Source of the DNA: Narthecium ossifragum
Taxonomy: Eukaryota > Streptophyta > Magnoliopsida > Dioscoreales > Nartheciaceae
Length of the DNA stretch: 64,000 bases
NCBI GenBank assembly: GCA_963920575.1
Contig: OY986966.1
Coordinates: 4,174,130-4,238,129, forward strand
Direction of reading: 5' to 3'
The stretch's first letter is position 1; the number at the start of each line of letters is the position of its first letter. The notes under the pieces were generated by a model. The model made no database searches. It was given only the letters and a program-made list of their open reading frames with translations, and had not been told where the DNA came from. A program made the position numbers and the translations under genes. Positions 33,414 through 46,611 of the stretch are shown here, piece by piece.

Positions 33414-36400
33414 CTAGGTCCTCCTCCGATCATCATCAGCTCCTTCATCAAATGCCCCCGAGGAACCAACACGAAAATCAAGTTGTTTCTGGTGCTTTGA
33501 TCTTCGGCGTTCATCAAAATTTTCCCATCCTTCAATCTGATGCAGCAAGTACAATCTACTCGTGTCAAAACTAGCAAAGAGGATTTCTACTTGTAAAGTC
33601 AAATCGTCCAACAGAGTCCATTCAGAAGACTCTGAGGTACTTATAATGGGTCTTCGTTTCAACTTGGTTTACTTTCTATCACAATATTCCCGCCAACATG
33701 CACAAAATGGGGTATTAGAGCCACTCATTATCAGGATATAATAAGATATACCTGACGAAGAACATCGTTTGTAAGTTCTGTGCCATGAAGATCAAGTGTA
33801 GAGAGCTGAGAGCACATCTTGAATAGTGTTGAAGGGAGAGATTTAAGACCATTATTGCTCAGATACAAAGCCTGAATCATACACAATGAGGTTATTTTAG
33901 TACTGAGAGGCAGGAATGTAGATGCAGTCTCTTACACAATCTACAGCAAATCAATGAAAGCAGAGGAAGCAGAATAAAACCACAACAACCGCATCTAGGC
34001 AATAATGCATAATTATATCACAATGATCAGGTACATGCCTTTACATCCTTGTATTGTTGTCTGAAATTAGAGAAAAATAAAATCTTAATTTAAAAGGTAA
34101 TAACGGAATGAAGACTCCAAATTGCAAAGGGGTTCTCATGCAGATGCCTAGAAATTGACTAATTGTAGAAACCAATAAATCACGCAGTGCAATGTCCGTA
34201 AGTGTGTGTTTCTTTAATATACTTAGCACAGTAAGAGTTTCATTCTTAATCAACATCACATAGTAACACGTGCTTAGCTCAGGATTGGTCATTTAATTCC
34301 ATGAGATATAAAACCAGATAGGTTGGGCCGAATACTAGCCAACTTATTTGGGCTAAATGAGACTAGGTTCACAATCAATAACCTTGGTCAAACACCTGAA
34401 GCCATTTCGCTAGCAATTTCACTAATCCACAGCTTACCCGTGAATAAGGGGTAATCTCAATATCATATGAAGTATGAGCTAAATTGGCTCTGTGAGTGTG
34501 AGAGATAAGCAGCATGAATTCTATTTTATTATTTCAGGAGATATTCACTTTGTATGTTGTTTGAGTGTAGTATGTCTTGCATCAACATGGCCATTGAGAG
34601 GATAGTTCAATAATTACAACTAGACTCATGAAAGCTTCCAGAAAACTGTCCTTTGTCATTTGTGTTAAATATATTCAATTTCAAGCATTATTATAGCCAG
34701 TGATGTAGATGCATTAAAATCCTGACAGGCTGCTTTTAATAAACTTGATAAAATATGCAAGTGAAACAAAGGCCATCCAAGTATCTTTAAGTGCCTTTTG
34801 GCTTAGTTATCCTCGCCTATAGCTAAGCCAAATGGAGAAACGAACCTTAAGACTTTTCAAATTTCCGACTGTTTCTGGCAACTCAGCCAAAAGATTAGAT
34901 GACAAATCAATCTGCATTAGGGAGCCTTGAATAAGAAAACTTTCAAGAATACCTTATACTGAGAACTTCTCCCAAAATTAAGATAGATGTGGATACCTCA
35001 GTAAGGGAGCAACAGTTTGCAAGAGATGAAGACACTGAGCTTATCCTGTCAGCATTTTCGAAAATGAGTGAACATACAAATAATTCTCAAAAGTATGAGA
35101 ACTAAATGCAAAGCCACATTATGATCCAACAAAAGTGGATAAACAAACTTCATACGTTTCATTGAAAAAACAATAAACTATTTCTGCTTTCATTTTGGAA
35201 GGGTGCTTGTGGCCACCATAGATCTAATAAGAAATCAATTTGATATGTCATAAAAAAGAGTATACACTACTAAAGGTGCGCTAATCTCTCCAAAGTTACT
35301 GCAAGACGAACTTAGTCATTAGGTTATCTTGCATAAACACAAGTAATTTCATATTGAATTAATCAGTTATTATTTCTTCAATGCAAGCCAAAATCTGATT
35401 TTGAAATTGAAATGCTTTTAGGATAAAAAATTCTTTCAAGCATAACCATCAACCCACCTCCCTTTTCACTAAAAAGATAGATATCTTATCCTAGGTTCAT
35501 GATCTTTTCTACAAGTTACTTCAATTACTAGTAAGATTGTTTAGTCCATATTCAGCTGTCTTCTCAGTTCTCACCTCTGGAGTCATTTCCAAACTAAGAC
35601 TTCAGTGTCCAATGAAAAGACATAACAGATGTCACATTTCAAAATCACAAATGACAAGGCTGAAAAATTAGAATTACCTATTATTTCCTGCTTTCAGAAT
35701 CTGAAGATTAGTCAGAAAGCCTAATTCATCTGGCAAGCTTGTTAACTTGTTGTTTGCGACATGGAGCTCACTGAGAGAAGTCAAAATGCCCAATGCTGAG
35801 GGCAGAGTAGTTAAACTGCATGGAAATAAAAACAGAAATTGTAATGTTAGATAAAGGAAACTGTGATGGCTGCTTGCACTCAGTATTAAGAAAATGATAC
35901 ACACTCTAGGACACAATATCCCTCTACAATCTCTATGGCTGTATATATTTCTTCATCGCAACATCAACTCATTGATTAGTTGAGGTCCAACAGAAGCTTT
36001 TACTTATACATTTGTTTCACTTAGTATTCATAAATATGGAGCTTCCACACATAGCGTTTTTATGTACCCTAATTAATATTTGTAATACGTATATACATGC
36101 ATTAAGACAGATGCAGTTATAGGTACATGCAAGTCTAAGCATATTGCCGCATCCAATGCCCCATGTTAAAATAAAAAATAAAATAAAATCCGAGAAACAG
36201 CCATGTAAGAACAATTATACCAGTTACTACCGACAATAAAGTAGCAAAAATGGAGAAGTGTGAAGAAGATCCAACGATCAACTTTGTCTCGTGAAAATTT
36301 ATCGATACTCAAGGGTAATTTCTCTCTGTCATTCTACTACTAAGGAAAAATTACACATATTTCGATAAAAAAGTGTCTTTGTATGTTGTCTACATGTAAT

Positions 36401-39400
36401 CTGAGTTTGGTTAGCCCAAGAAAAAGAGTCATCCATAAGCTCCAATAATAATAATTATCTCAAAAGTAAAAATATAAAGAAGATACTAGACATCATATTT
36501 CAACCTCATACTGGATTTCAGCTAATTTGTAGCTCTTGATTACAGAGCCAGCTATCATGACAAAACCATTATTTCAGCATGCTACAGTAATGAACTCATC
36601 AAGAATGCCAATCTCATATCTTTAGGAAAAATTTAAATGGCTAAAAATGCTCAACTTAAGTCGTGCTAGGACAACTAATCCTTATTTTTGCTATCACAGT
36701 AAATCACTGGCAATACTAGATGTTGGCAAACAGCCTTTTGAGTTTGTATTGGGTCAATTCAATTTAGACCTACACCATTTGTGGTTTCCAATTTTCAGAT
36801 GGCTCACTTCCCAGTTCACTAATCAAGCAGTTGCAAGCTACCAGACATGGAAAAAAAAGTTTCAACTTTCATTATAATTGGCATAAGGAAGTTCCGAAAA
36901 AACATTAAAATAGCACTTACTGGTTATAGCTCAGAGAAAGAACCTTTAAGGATTTTAGAAGTGACAGTCCTTCCCAACTAATGCCATCATCTGATAAATC
37001 ATTTGCATTCAGAAGCAGCTTCTACAAACACGTGAGTCTATATTAGGGGACTTACTGCAGGTTAGAATGTTGCATGACATAATGTAGTTCCTGAAACCCC
37101 AGAACAAAAATATATGTGTAATTGAGAATCATAACAAATTCTAAAAACTGAAAAATTAGACTTCATACGAGTGAATACATTCAAAGATCTTAGGGACCCA
37201 ATTGTTGCTGGTATTTCTTGAATTAAATTGTTGCTGATGTCCAACACTCTCGCAGAAGCGCCACAAGTCCAGACTTCTTCAGGCACTACCTGTCAAGTTG
37301 AAATCATTCGCATGAGATTTGGGTTCTGGTTCTCGCACAAGAAAGACAGGCTGACTATCACAAATATAACATTAACAAACAGACTTATGTTGGGAGCTGT
37401 AAGAGAATACAAGTAGATGGCATTGCCATTTACCAAGTTACCCAGTAATAAGCAAAGAAAACTAAAAAACGAGGGAAGTCAAATGATGTCATTATTACAG
37501 GCACTAAAATAGATAGTTCAAGGACTCTGAACTCTCCGTTTTCCTATTAATCTACTCAGACTTTTCTGAGTTGGTTCCAGTTATCATTGATTGTCTGGTC
37601 GTATGGTGTACGGATCCATCAACAACATAAAGCCCATCAACGGATAACATGGAAGATCATCTTCTGGCAAGATTAATTTCCAACTTGCATCTTGAGTTAC
37701 CACCAATGACAGATAATGAACATTTGCTTCCCACGTGACAAACACATTAGAAAAAAAGAGAGAAAAACGGATATTCAATGAAGCAAAATACAACAAGACC
37801 ACAGTATAACTGCAACGGTTTATTCTATCTGATGGGATGATAAGAATAAGCACACATACACAAAGCTTTGGTGTGGACATACAGCAATGCTCCAAACACA
37901 GCGATAAATCAGAATCGAGTTGAGCTCATGAGCATCCTACAAGCAGTAACTCCTATTAAGTCATGTGATAATTGTATGACCCAATAAATTAAAGCTATGG
38001 ACACAAGTATACTTCTGTCAATCAAATGTAATCTATCAAAGTAAATGATGTAAGGTAAAATTACAGGCATGTCATAGAAAAAAGAATGGCATGTTTAGAT
38101 CTTAAGAAAAGTATCTGGCACGCATATCTAAGTACATTTGATACACATAAAAAATCCTTAATCAATGAAATGGATTTACAGTAATTAAGCACCTTCAATT
38201 TGCACTCTGACAAGGCTACAACGCCAGTTATCCTCCAACATTCAATCCGACTTTTTTCATTCGTGGTGTATGTCTTAGAAAGTTGACTTTGACCAGCATC
38301 AACAGTCCTCCTGAAGTTAGATGATGTGGAAGTGGTATCTTTGGTGATAGGTCCATCCTGTTCAGAGAATTTGTCTAATCAATGGCATTGACAAATTTCA
38401 ATGCATACTATACGAGGTCAACCACGAGGATGAGGTAAGATATGCCAACATTATGAGAGAAATTCTCTTTGGATTGTCTGATAAGCTTCTTTCCGTCTAA
38501 CAAAAGCATAATATTGTCAAACGGACAAGCTAGATAAGAAATTACCCCTTGATGTAGACCCTGAGAAGCTATCATCATTAGTTTGGATCCATTGGTGACC
38601 TGTGATGACTTTAAGCTTGCTAAATCTGTGAGAACTTTCCCTGCATTAGATTCACAATACTTTAGAATTCTCTGGCCTCAAACCTAAATCATTATTTGAG
38701 GAAAATTTGCATCTGAAAATTTGCATGTGAGAATTTTAGTATTCCAGGATGCTATCTTTGTAATTAACCTTTCTCCATGATGGTAAATATTAGTGATTAG
38801 CAAGGACAGCACCATCCAAGTCAAGAGTTAAAGCCGGATGCTGTAGGCAGTAGTATTGGAGCTTAAAGTCTGCTGTTTATCCACAAGCCATGGGTTCAAA
38901 CGATGCAGTACAACAATTTTTCACATTAAGCACGAACTTCGATAACTTATGAGAGATAACTAGGAGAAAGACCAATAACTATATGCACGATCCTCGGTTC
39001 TTAAATTGTAAGAGGATGAAGCTAGTGAGCTGGATGAGAATGGACTTCCACTACCATGCTCATGAAGTTATACGAGTTCAGGAAATGGAGCCATGCTATT
39101 ACAATGTTGAATATAGTATATGCGCATAGTAGCAGGATGTAGCAAATTATGAACAAACATAAAGCAAATTCAAACACTCTATATTTGAATTAAACAGACA
39201 TAAAGCAAATTCAAACACTCTATATTTGAATTAAACAAACATAAAGCAAATTCAAACACTCTATATTTGAATTAAACAAACATAAAGCAAATTCAAACAC
39301 TCTATATTTGAATTAAACAAACATAAAGCAAAACTATGTGTCCTAATCCTCTGAACGACATTCCAATATTTACAGCTCCACCCAAACGCACTTGATGGCA

Positions 39401-39925
39401 AATCTAATACCTCCAAAGCATCATGGTTCGACGAGCTCCACGTTCCACAGAGATACTGTGATGCACAACGGATAAAAAACTGGATTTTCACTATCAAACC
39501 CATCTCAAACCTGAAACCAAACCCCATAGGAAAATCCCAATCCCGATCGAAAGACAACAGCAATTAGCTCGATTCAATAGCGATATTCTCGTAGTCCATG
39601 TTTCTGACCCCGATTCACCTACAGGATCTCTCGATACGCAATCCCACACCAAACGGTTTCTTGAAGACTAGAGAAGCCAGATCTAGGTCATCGGGATGGA
39701 GAAACAGCGATAGAGGACGGGCTAAGGAGTACCTCTAAATATTAGCTTCTGCCCGCGGGGGAGGACATTGGTGAGGGGCTGAAGGAGGGATTTGAGATCC
39801 CTCGCCTTGGATTCCTCAGGAAGAGCTACAGGGATCGATCTGCCCCCGAACTTAACATGGACGGTGATGCTCTCTCCGCCTCCCTCCTCCATCCTCAGCT
39901 CTCTCCCTCTCCCCCCCCTCTCCAA
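33414..39925 (-). CDS. LRR and ubiquitin-like domain protein (At2g30105 type), ten exons
   Basis: Exons (minus): 39925-39733, 38640-38546, 38357-38193, 37289-37179, 37021-36921, 35815-35678, 35045-34997, 34911-34846, 33871-33752, 33536-33414. Phases agree and give 386 residues. The N-terminus is an ubiquitin-like fold (ITVHVKFGGRSIPVALPEES; LPRGQKLIFRG; GSKLMMIASQGLHQG). It is followed by about eight short leucine-rich repeats (VLDISNNLIQEIP, LTTLPSALGILTSL, LKAGNNR, IDLSSNLLAELPETVGNLKSL, ALYLSNNGLKSLPSTLF) and a charged tail (DERRRSKHQKQLDFRV). The same layout is seen in plant LRR/ubiquitin-like proteins of unknown role. There is no signal peptide or membrane segment, so it is probably cytosolic or nuclear. 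A second in-frame ATG 11 codons in (MEEGGGES) is an alternative start. Confidence 0.88.
39158..39333. repeat. 41-bp minisatellite in intron 1 of the LRR gene
   Basis: CATAAAGCAAATTCAAACAC-type unit starting at 39158, 39199, 39240, 39281 and (partial) 39322: four full copies, nearly identical, period 41. Confidence 0.95.
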
Positions 39926-39963
39926 TCGCCACAGCGATGCTTCGACGGTCGTTTGAAAACTAT

Positions 39964-40300
39964 GGGCCCGTTTGGATCGAGGAGAGGATAAGGTTGTAAT
40001 AACATAAAAGTTATGCGATCAGGATATATAGCGTTTGTACGTATAAATGGGATTTATGTATATTTATCTTTAATTAAGCAGGTTCTTAGAGAAAAATGTT
40101 TGGATAGGTACTTCTTCTCTATCCAAATAAATGGGATTTATGTATATTTATCTTTAATTAAGCAGGTTCTTAGAGAAAAATGTTTGGATAGGTACTTCTT
40201 CTCTATCCAAATAAATGGGATTTATGTATATTTATCTTTAATTAAGCAGGTTCTTAGAGAAAAATGTTTGGATAGTTACTTCTTCTCGATCCAAACGCCC
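39964..40300. mobile_element. MITE with internal 84-bp triplication
   Basis: Ends GGGCCCGTTTGGATCGAG and CTCGATCCAAACGCCC are inverted copies. The interior contains three copies of an 84-bp unit starting at 40047, 40131 and 40215, each holding its own subterminal-like ATCCAAA/TTTGGAT words. It lies directly upstream of the LRR gene. No clean target duplication is seen, so the superfamily (hAT- or PIF-like) is open. Confidence 0.7.
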
Positions 40301-42287
40301 TGTATATATGAGATATGGGATGAGATATTACTTATCAGCATGTGAATCCGTTAACTATGGCCCATGGGCATCTTCCAGGTTATTGGTTCACGGGCTCCGG
40401 GCCACGGGCCAATCCATCGGTTATCGGCTATCACTTACCGTTTCCATCGTTCGGAGCACGGGCCGGCCCAGTTCAAATTTGCTTTGGGCTCGACATGATC
40501 AGCCCGGACGAATCGAGGCAGAAGACATTATCGTATGGAGGGTTGCAGGGGTTAAAAGTCGGAATTGATTGGAGCCTCAGAGGTTTATATTGTGCATATA
40601 ACCCAGACAGGAGAATGGGTTTGCTGATAGAGTACCAAGTTTTGGTCGGTATGATTTGCATGGCCTGTTTTGGTCTGTTGAGCGAGTCTGAGGTCTGGGG
40701 GACCCTGTTTTCTTTCTTTCTTTCTTCTTCTTTTGGAGAAGCTAAGCCGGAAGGCTACATACATCGACCAACTCATTCAATAGCAACAAAAAGAATAAGC
40801 AGCAGAATATTAGTACTCTGGCACCTAGTTAGCTACCGACGGCCTGCCTAGCAATAGCTTAGCCATCTCCACATGCACCACGTGCTACTTGTGTCACGGG
40901 TGATCGGTGGCATCCAAATTGGCACGGTGTAGATAAAAGCCGAATAGTTATAAGGATATATGAACAATTTCATACTCTAGATGAAGAGAAATATCACCAT
41001 TTGAAAGGGTAAATAAACAATAATCCCTCGATATATAAGACAGGCTCATGCAATAGGCTCAATTAATAATAAAAAAATACAATTAAACTAGATCAACAAC
41101 TAGAGGCACGGTACTGATGACGTTCAAATCCCTTCTGACCGGAACTGAACTCCTTCCAAGGGACCAGAGCACGAGAGGTACACGCTACAACTGGCTACCA
41201 ATCCCCAATCAAATGCTGGCACGTGGCAGATGTACTTTTCTTACCTCCCGCGAAGGGATACGAATGACATTTAAGCACATGCCAGCATTTGTTTTGTTGC
41301 CGAAACAAACCGGATCTAGACAAGTTCTAATCTCCAACTAAAAATTAAACCCATATATATCATTGCACGCCAAAACAGGGCCATTTCATAGTTGAACACG
41401 TTATGGTCAGCATTTGCACTTCTTGAATCACAAGCAAGAGTATAAATAAATGGGTAATTGATAAAAAAACCCACTTTAATGAATAATTTTGCTAATAACC
41501 TCATTAGTAATTCTTTTAAAGCTATAACCCTATCAGTAAAGCGTTTTAGTTAGTTTTAACTATAGATGGCAAAAATACCCCTATGTAATCTGACGGCTAA
41601 GGTTTGCCGGTTTGCCGAAGCTTGATCGCTGACGAGGAGGGCTCTTTGGAGCGTGACCAGTGCATTTGCATTCATGAAGATCTCATGAGTCGATCCACTG
41701 ACTCCGATCATGGAATAGGGCTCTGAGGTAGCCGAGTCTGGAGGCAGCGGCGCAGTGGTTTTGGGTGGAGTTGGTCGCCACCAAAGGAGACGTCGGTGAT
41801 GGCGGTTAAGGTCACTGGAGGGTCGGGGTTGGAGAGTGATGGCAATTGATGGTGTTTGGAGGTAAGTTTAGGGTAGCGAGGAGGACTGAATAGAGGTGGT
41901 CGATGGAGAGAGTCTTAGGGGAGATGGCCGGTGTAGGGGAATGATGAGTTTGGGGGTGATGGAGGAGATGGAGGCGGTTCATTCGGTGGTTGTTGGGAGG
42001 AGTCGAGGCAGCCGGAGCGGTGGTGATGACGAATGGGAGGACGCGGCTCGGGTGAGCTGACCCGAGCCACGAATGAGCCGGGACAATGAAGTCTCAGCTC
42101 GAAGGTGAGCAGAGCTGAGCCGGCCCGAGGAAGAGAGAGGAAATCAAGGGGAAGATCAAGAAAATTAGGAAATATCCAAAAACATTAGGAAAAAATCGGG
42201 AAAGATTATGAAAAAGTGTGAAAATATGAAAATCAAATCCGAGAAGCCAATTTGTTAATTTGATATCTTGACTTAGTTCATTGCTCC
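40301..42287. other. Intergenic, no gene seen
   Basis: Mixed composition. The part 41590-42100 is G-rich on the plus strand and reads like degenerate repeat DNA. No supported gene. Confidence 0.45.
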
Positions 42288-43167
42288 GAGGGGAGTTGAT
42301 GGCAACCTTGTACAAGATGCGGAGGTGCTCAGGAGCCAGTGAATCACATTTTTTTCGAGTGCTCATTTGTGGTGGAAGTGTGGAGGTTGATGTCAGACGG
42401 TAGGCAACCTCCCTTATCAGTGGAGGATTGATGGCTGCTTCTTACGGGCTCAGGGAGAAAGAAACGAGGCGAGTGGGAATCCAAAGTCGCATACTTGTTG
42501 TGGTGGCTATGGAAGGAGCGCAACGCTCTGATATTTGAGAAGATAAGTTTGTCACCGGAGCGGCTTAGTCGTCTAATTTTTCGGCAAGTGAGGGAGTTCA
42601 TATCTACTATACAACGACATGTACACGCTGTTGTGCCTTTGGGAACTCGGTTACCAGCATTGACACTCCGAGCGGATGCGGCTTTTCAGTAATGGCATAG
42701 CTGGGCTAGGGGTGGTATGCTTTCTCGATGGTGCGACTTCTCCGGCGTGGACTTGGGGTGCTCGTCAGACAGCCGGGTCAGTTGTGATGGCAGAATTGCT
42801 GACGATCCGGGGGGGGGGGGGGGGTTTGGAGGAGGCTCGTCGGCGGGGTCTGTGTGGGATTGTGGTAGAGTCAAATTCGCTACTGGCTATGGGGTTCATT
42901 AATGGGAGGTACGATTGGCCACGCGAGCTTGGGGGTATTTTGCGAGAAATCTGGTGGGTGACGACACAATCCGTGACAGCGTGCTTTCTTCACATTCCCC
43001 GAGAGATGAATTCCCTGGCTCATGAGGTGGCGAGTTGGGCAAGGTGGTTTGCGGCCATTTAAATGGGTGTATACAACTCTTGCCCTCTTTCTTCTTTATA
43101 ACTTTGATTTTCTTTTGTAACCCAGCCCTTGGCTCATCTAATCAAAAAAAAAGAGGGGAGTTGATGG
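42288..43167 (+). mobile_element. 5'-truncated LINE (L1-type) with 15-bp target duplication
   Basis: Identical GAGGGGAGTTGATGG copies at 42288-42302 and 43153-43167 flank an insert of 850 bp that ends in a short A-run (43144-43152). The insert encodes the C-terminal part of a plant LINE: the conserved WWLWKERNALIFEK segment and an RNase H-like domain (LRADAAF, VVESNSLLAMGF, FLHIPREMNSLAHEVASWA) ending at 43062. A frame change near 42680, a G-run at 42811-42822 and an Asn where an acidic residue is usual show that it is dead. Target duplication, 3' A-tail and 5' truncation are typical of target-primed reverse transcription. Confidence 0.9.
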
Positions 43168-43299
43168 TGAGCCGTGAGTGAGCCTAGACAGGAGGAGAGA
43201 GAAAATCCAAGTAAAATAGGAAAAAAGTGAAAAAAAAATTAAAAAAAGATAAGTGGGATAGGAAAGGCCAAGGCAGAATAGGGCTCGGTGGCTATTGAT

Positions 43300-44050
43300 C
43301 ATTAAGTTTCATTGATTCATTTTCATCTTTACTTATTACAATAAATCATTCATTTTCATCTTTCTATCCCCTTGATTTATTTTCATCTTTATGTTCCCTT
43401 GAGTCATGTTTCTGTCCCATTAAGTCATTTTCTTCTTTGTTGATTGTAGTATACCATTCATTTTCATTTTTCTCTTCCATTGAGTCATTTTCATATTTCT
43501 GTTCTCCTGAGTCATTTTCATCTTTCTGTTCTTTTGATTCATTTTCATCTTTGTTGGTTGCAGTAAGCCATTCATTTTCATCTTTATGTTCCCTTGAGTC
43601 ATTTCCATTTTTATTGATTACATTAAATCATTTATTTTCATCTTTCTCTTCCCTTAATTCATTTTCATCTTTGTTGATCGCAGTAAACCATTCATTTTCA
43701 TCTTTATATTCCATTGAGTCACTTTGATCTTTCTCTCCCTTAAGTCATTTTCATATTTGTTGATTACATTAAATCATTTATTTTCATCTTTCTGTTCCCA
43801 CGAGTCATTTTTATCTTTATGTTCCTTTGATTCATTTTCATTTTTATTGATTGCAGTAACCCATTCATTTTTATCTTTCTGTTCCCTTTAGTCATTTTCA
43901 TCTTTATTGATTACATTAATCCATTTATTTTCATCTTTCTATTCCCTTGATTCATTTTCATGTTTTTGTTTCCTTGATTCATTTTCATCTTTCTATTCTC
44001 TTGATTCATTTTCATTTTTGTTGATTACAGTAAACCAATCAATTTATCAT
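43300..44050. repeat. Minisatellite, basic unit about 29 bp
   Basis: TTCATTTTCATCTTT-type units repeat over 750 bp. A longer variant (GTTGATTGCAGTAAACCATT) recurs at spacings close to multiples of 29. ORFs here (for example Ser/Phe-rich frames) are translations of the repeat and are not called. Confidence 0.8.
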
Positions 44051-44057
44051 AATTGTT

Positions 44058-44230
44058 CTCTTCAATCTCTGTATTTCCCTTGCAGAGATTGAAGAGAAAT
44101 GGAGTTAAAAAGATAAAAGTGTAGATAAAAAGATAAAAATGGAGTTAAAAAGAGAGAAATGGAGTTAAAAAGATAAAAATAGAGTCAAAAATATAAAAAA
44201 ATACAGTTAAAAAGATAAAATGTAATTAAA
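44058..44230. repeat. Perfect hairpin followed by AAAAAGATAAAA repeats
   Basis: TCTCTTCAATCTCTG and CAGAGATTGAAGAGA (44058-44098) form a 15-bp perfect stem with an 11-nt loop. Downstream, GAGTTAAAAAGATAAAA-type units repeat to about 44230. Confidence 0.75.
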
Positions 44231-45241
44231 TTATATATGGCTCGATTTGGCTGAAGCAATTAGCAATACGTCACCACCTACTTCTTTCCATCTCCTTCCT
44301 CCTTCGTCTTCCCTTCCATCCTCACAGTCGCCCACCACTCCCACCTTCTTTGACCACCTTCAGCCCAGGTTAGGCCCTCCAACCTCGTCCACAAGCCCCA
44401 ATGACCTCAGCCGCCCATTCTCCCGACGATCCGTGACCTTCTGACTTACTCCGTGGCGGCCCAAGCTTCACCATTGTTGACTACACCGCGTCCTGACCTA
44501 CCACTTGCTACTCCGCTCACCCCCATCACCGTCCAATCACTCCATCACCTCCCGCTCGCTCCCACGACTCCAACCACCACTATCCCGACGCCTTCCGCCA
44601 CCTCTGGCGAACCCCGCGGTCTCCCCAGCCTCCGTCATGACCGACGGAGCCCCCACGTCGTCGATCTGACCTCCTGAAGACACCCCGATGCCCATGAGAC
44701 CTCCTCCCTTGAGGTCTCACCGCTAATCCTGCCCCTGATGACTCCCGATTTACCGCCGATCTCCTCCTCCCAAGTATCACCGCCATCAACTGCCTTGCCA
44801 GATTCATCACCTCCGTTGCTCTTCTCCCAAATTGGCCTCTACAGATTACTTCCCCATCCTCGATGACCTCTCCTCCACCTTGTCATGGAGGCTAAGTTGT
44901 GAGCCAGCCGCCCTGAGGAGAGAGGATAGAGGAGAGAGAAAAATGTGGAAAAAAAGGAAAAAAAAAGTACTTTCTGACCAATGCCCCGTAAATAAATACC
45001 TTGTGTAGTTTTTTCCGTGGAATTAAGGTGTGAAAGACTATTTCACATGAAATCGACTTTATGCGTGCGCTATTATTAGCTATAATTTGACACTTTTAGA
45101 ATATAATTAATAAACATATATGTTGGTGTTAAACTTAATAGGATAGTGAAGAACACGAAGGTAGTTACATCGAGAATTACGAATTTACACGATTCGGCAA
45201 ATTACTTAAGTCTAGGGGGGGCCATATTTCATACAAAAATG
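44231..45241. other. Intergenic, no gene seen
   Basis: A C-rich, low-complexity stretch (44270-44890) followed by AT-rich sequence. Short ORFs are Pro/Ser/Thr-rich and unsupported. Confidence 0.4.
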
Positions 45242-45387
45242 ATTTGTGTACATGGGATGTACCCATGTACACAAATCCAAACTGTTGGATTGAATTGGGC
45301 ACACATCCCGATTCAATCCAACGGTTGGGGTACATGCCACGTGGCATGTGCATTCGCAATGCACATGCCACGTGGCATGTACCCCAA
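45242..45387. repeat. Three consecutive hairpins, the last a perfect 30-bp stem
   Basis: Hairpin 1: 45242-45276, 15-bp perfect stem. Hairpin 2: 45284-45322, 16-bp stem with one mismatch. Hairpin 3: 45325-45387, 30-bp perfect stem and 3-nt loop; each arm contains the 18-bp palindrome ACATGCCACGTGGCATGT with a G-box (CACGTG) core. Confidence 0.9.
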
Positions 45388-46611
45388 TCAGAGTTCTATT
45401 TCATATTATACGGTACAAATTTTTTTAACTACCCCCTATGCCACACCCCCAGCCTAATATTTTCGTACATGTCTCGCATTAGTGGGGATTGGTGTACTCC
45501 GTTTTGCTCCTTGGAGCATGTAATTGCCTACGTGGCTATTCTTATGTGCGCTGACCTGATACTAAAACTCTAAATATAACATCCATATTCCGTAAAATAT
45601 GAGCCAATTCAAAAAAAAAAGGAAGTGGTTTCATACCATGATTGATGAGGTTGAGTGTTTGACTCATGATTCTAGTAGTTTTCTTATTTAGTTAAATATT
45701 TTAAAAATTGTGATATGAGAATAATTCAACAGCGCCTATGGAAAACCGTGTTGGAATATATAATTCAAATAATTAAATGTATAAAGAGATGACGAGGCAT
45801 ATTAAAAAACAAAAAAAAAAGTAAATAAATCCCTTTCAATCAGTTTTAACTTTTGGGACGGCGGTTGGTGATCAATAAAATACACAACTCTCAAAAGTCG
45901 AAGAAGCAATTGAATAATACATTTATTAATCCTACAGTCATAATAATCACATATTTTGCTGTGACAATAATAATAAATTAAGTTATGATTAAAAAAGACA
46001 TGAGTCCAATCATAATTTTTTCTAAGCACGATCCTGGCAGTGCCACGGCCGAGGAGGAGGTTAACTACCCTCCGCCCGCGAGTAAACCGACCGTCCAGCT
46101 GGCCTGGCCGCACATGGGGAAACGTCAGCCCGCAGCTACCTGGCGCCCACCTCTTCACGCGCATTATATCCGCCTTCCAACATAATCACCAACGATCCAC
46201 CGCACGCTGTCATCGAGATCGAAACTCCAGTCCCATCTCGAGGCAAATCCATCGCCTGGCAACCAAAAGACGACTTTAATTTGAAAAATCTTATCATCAT
46301 CGTCATGTGTAAAGCCGCACGAAATTCGCAATGGAGAACAACGCTATAATGGAAGGGTTCGTAATCGTAAAGTTGAAGTTTTTTTGAAGGCTTCGCACTT
46401 CACCGACTCGCCATCGTCTACTAGACACCGCGTGGCGAAGGCCGTATAAGGAAATTCCATCCCTGTCTTCTACTCGGTTTACATTGTCGATCACAGCTGT
46501 TTGCTATCGCTTTTTCTTGGATCGGGGCTTGGATTTGGCGGAAAACAAGGTGGAATTGGATTGAGAGGGCTGTTGTTTGGGTTTGGAGGAGAGAGTGGAG
46601 ACAGATCAAAG
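45388..46611. other. Upstream region of the receptor pseudokinase gene
   Basis: AT-rich to 46010, then GC-richer. A possible TATA element (TATAAGGAAA, near 46445) lies 165 nt before the ATG. No other gene is supported. Confidence 0.4.

Noticed and set aside
40013..40345. 110-codon ORF with a 28-residue repeat
   Set aside because: The period equals the 84-bp DNA repeat inside a MITE; no protein family features.
43437..44092. Ser/Phe-rich ORFs
   Set aside because: Produced by the TTCATTTTCATCTTT minisatellite; changing frame gives equally long ORFs.
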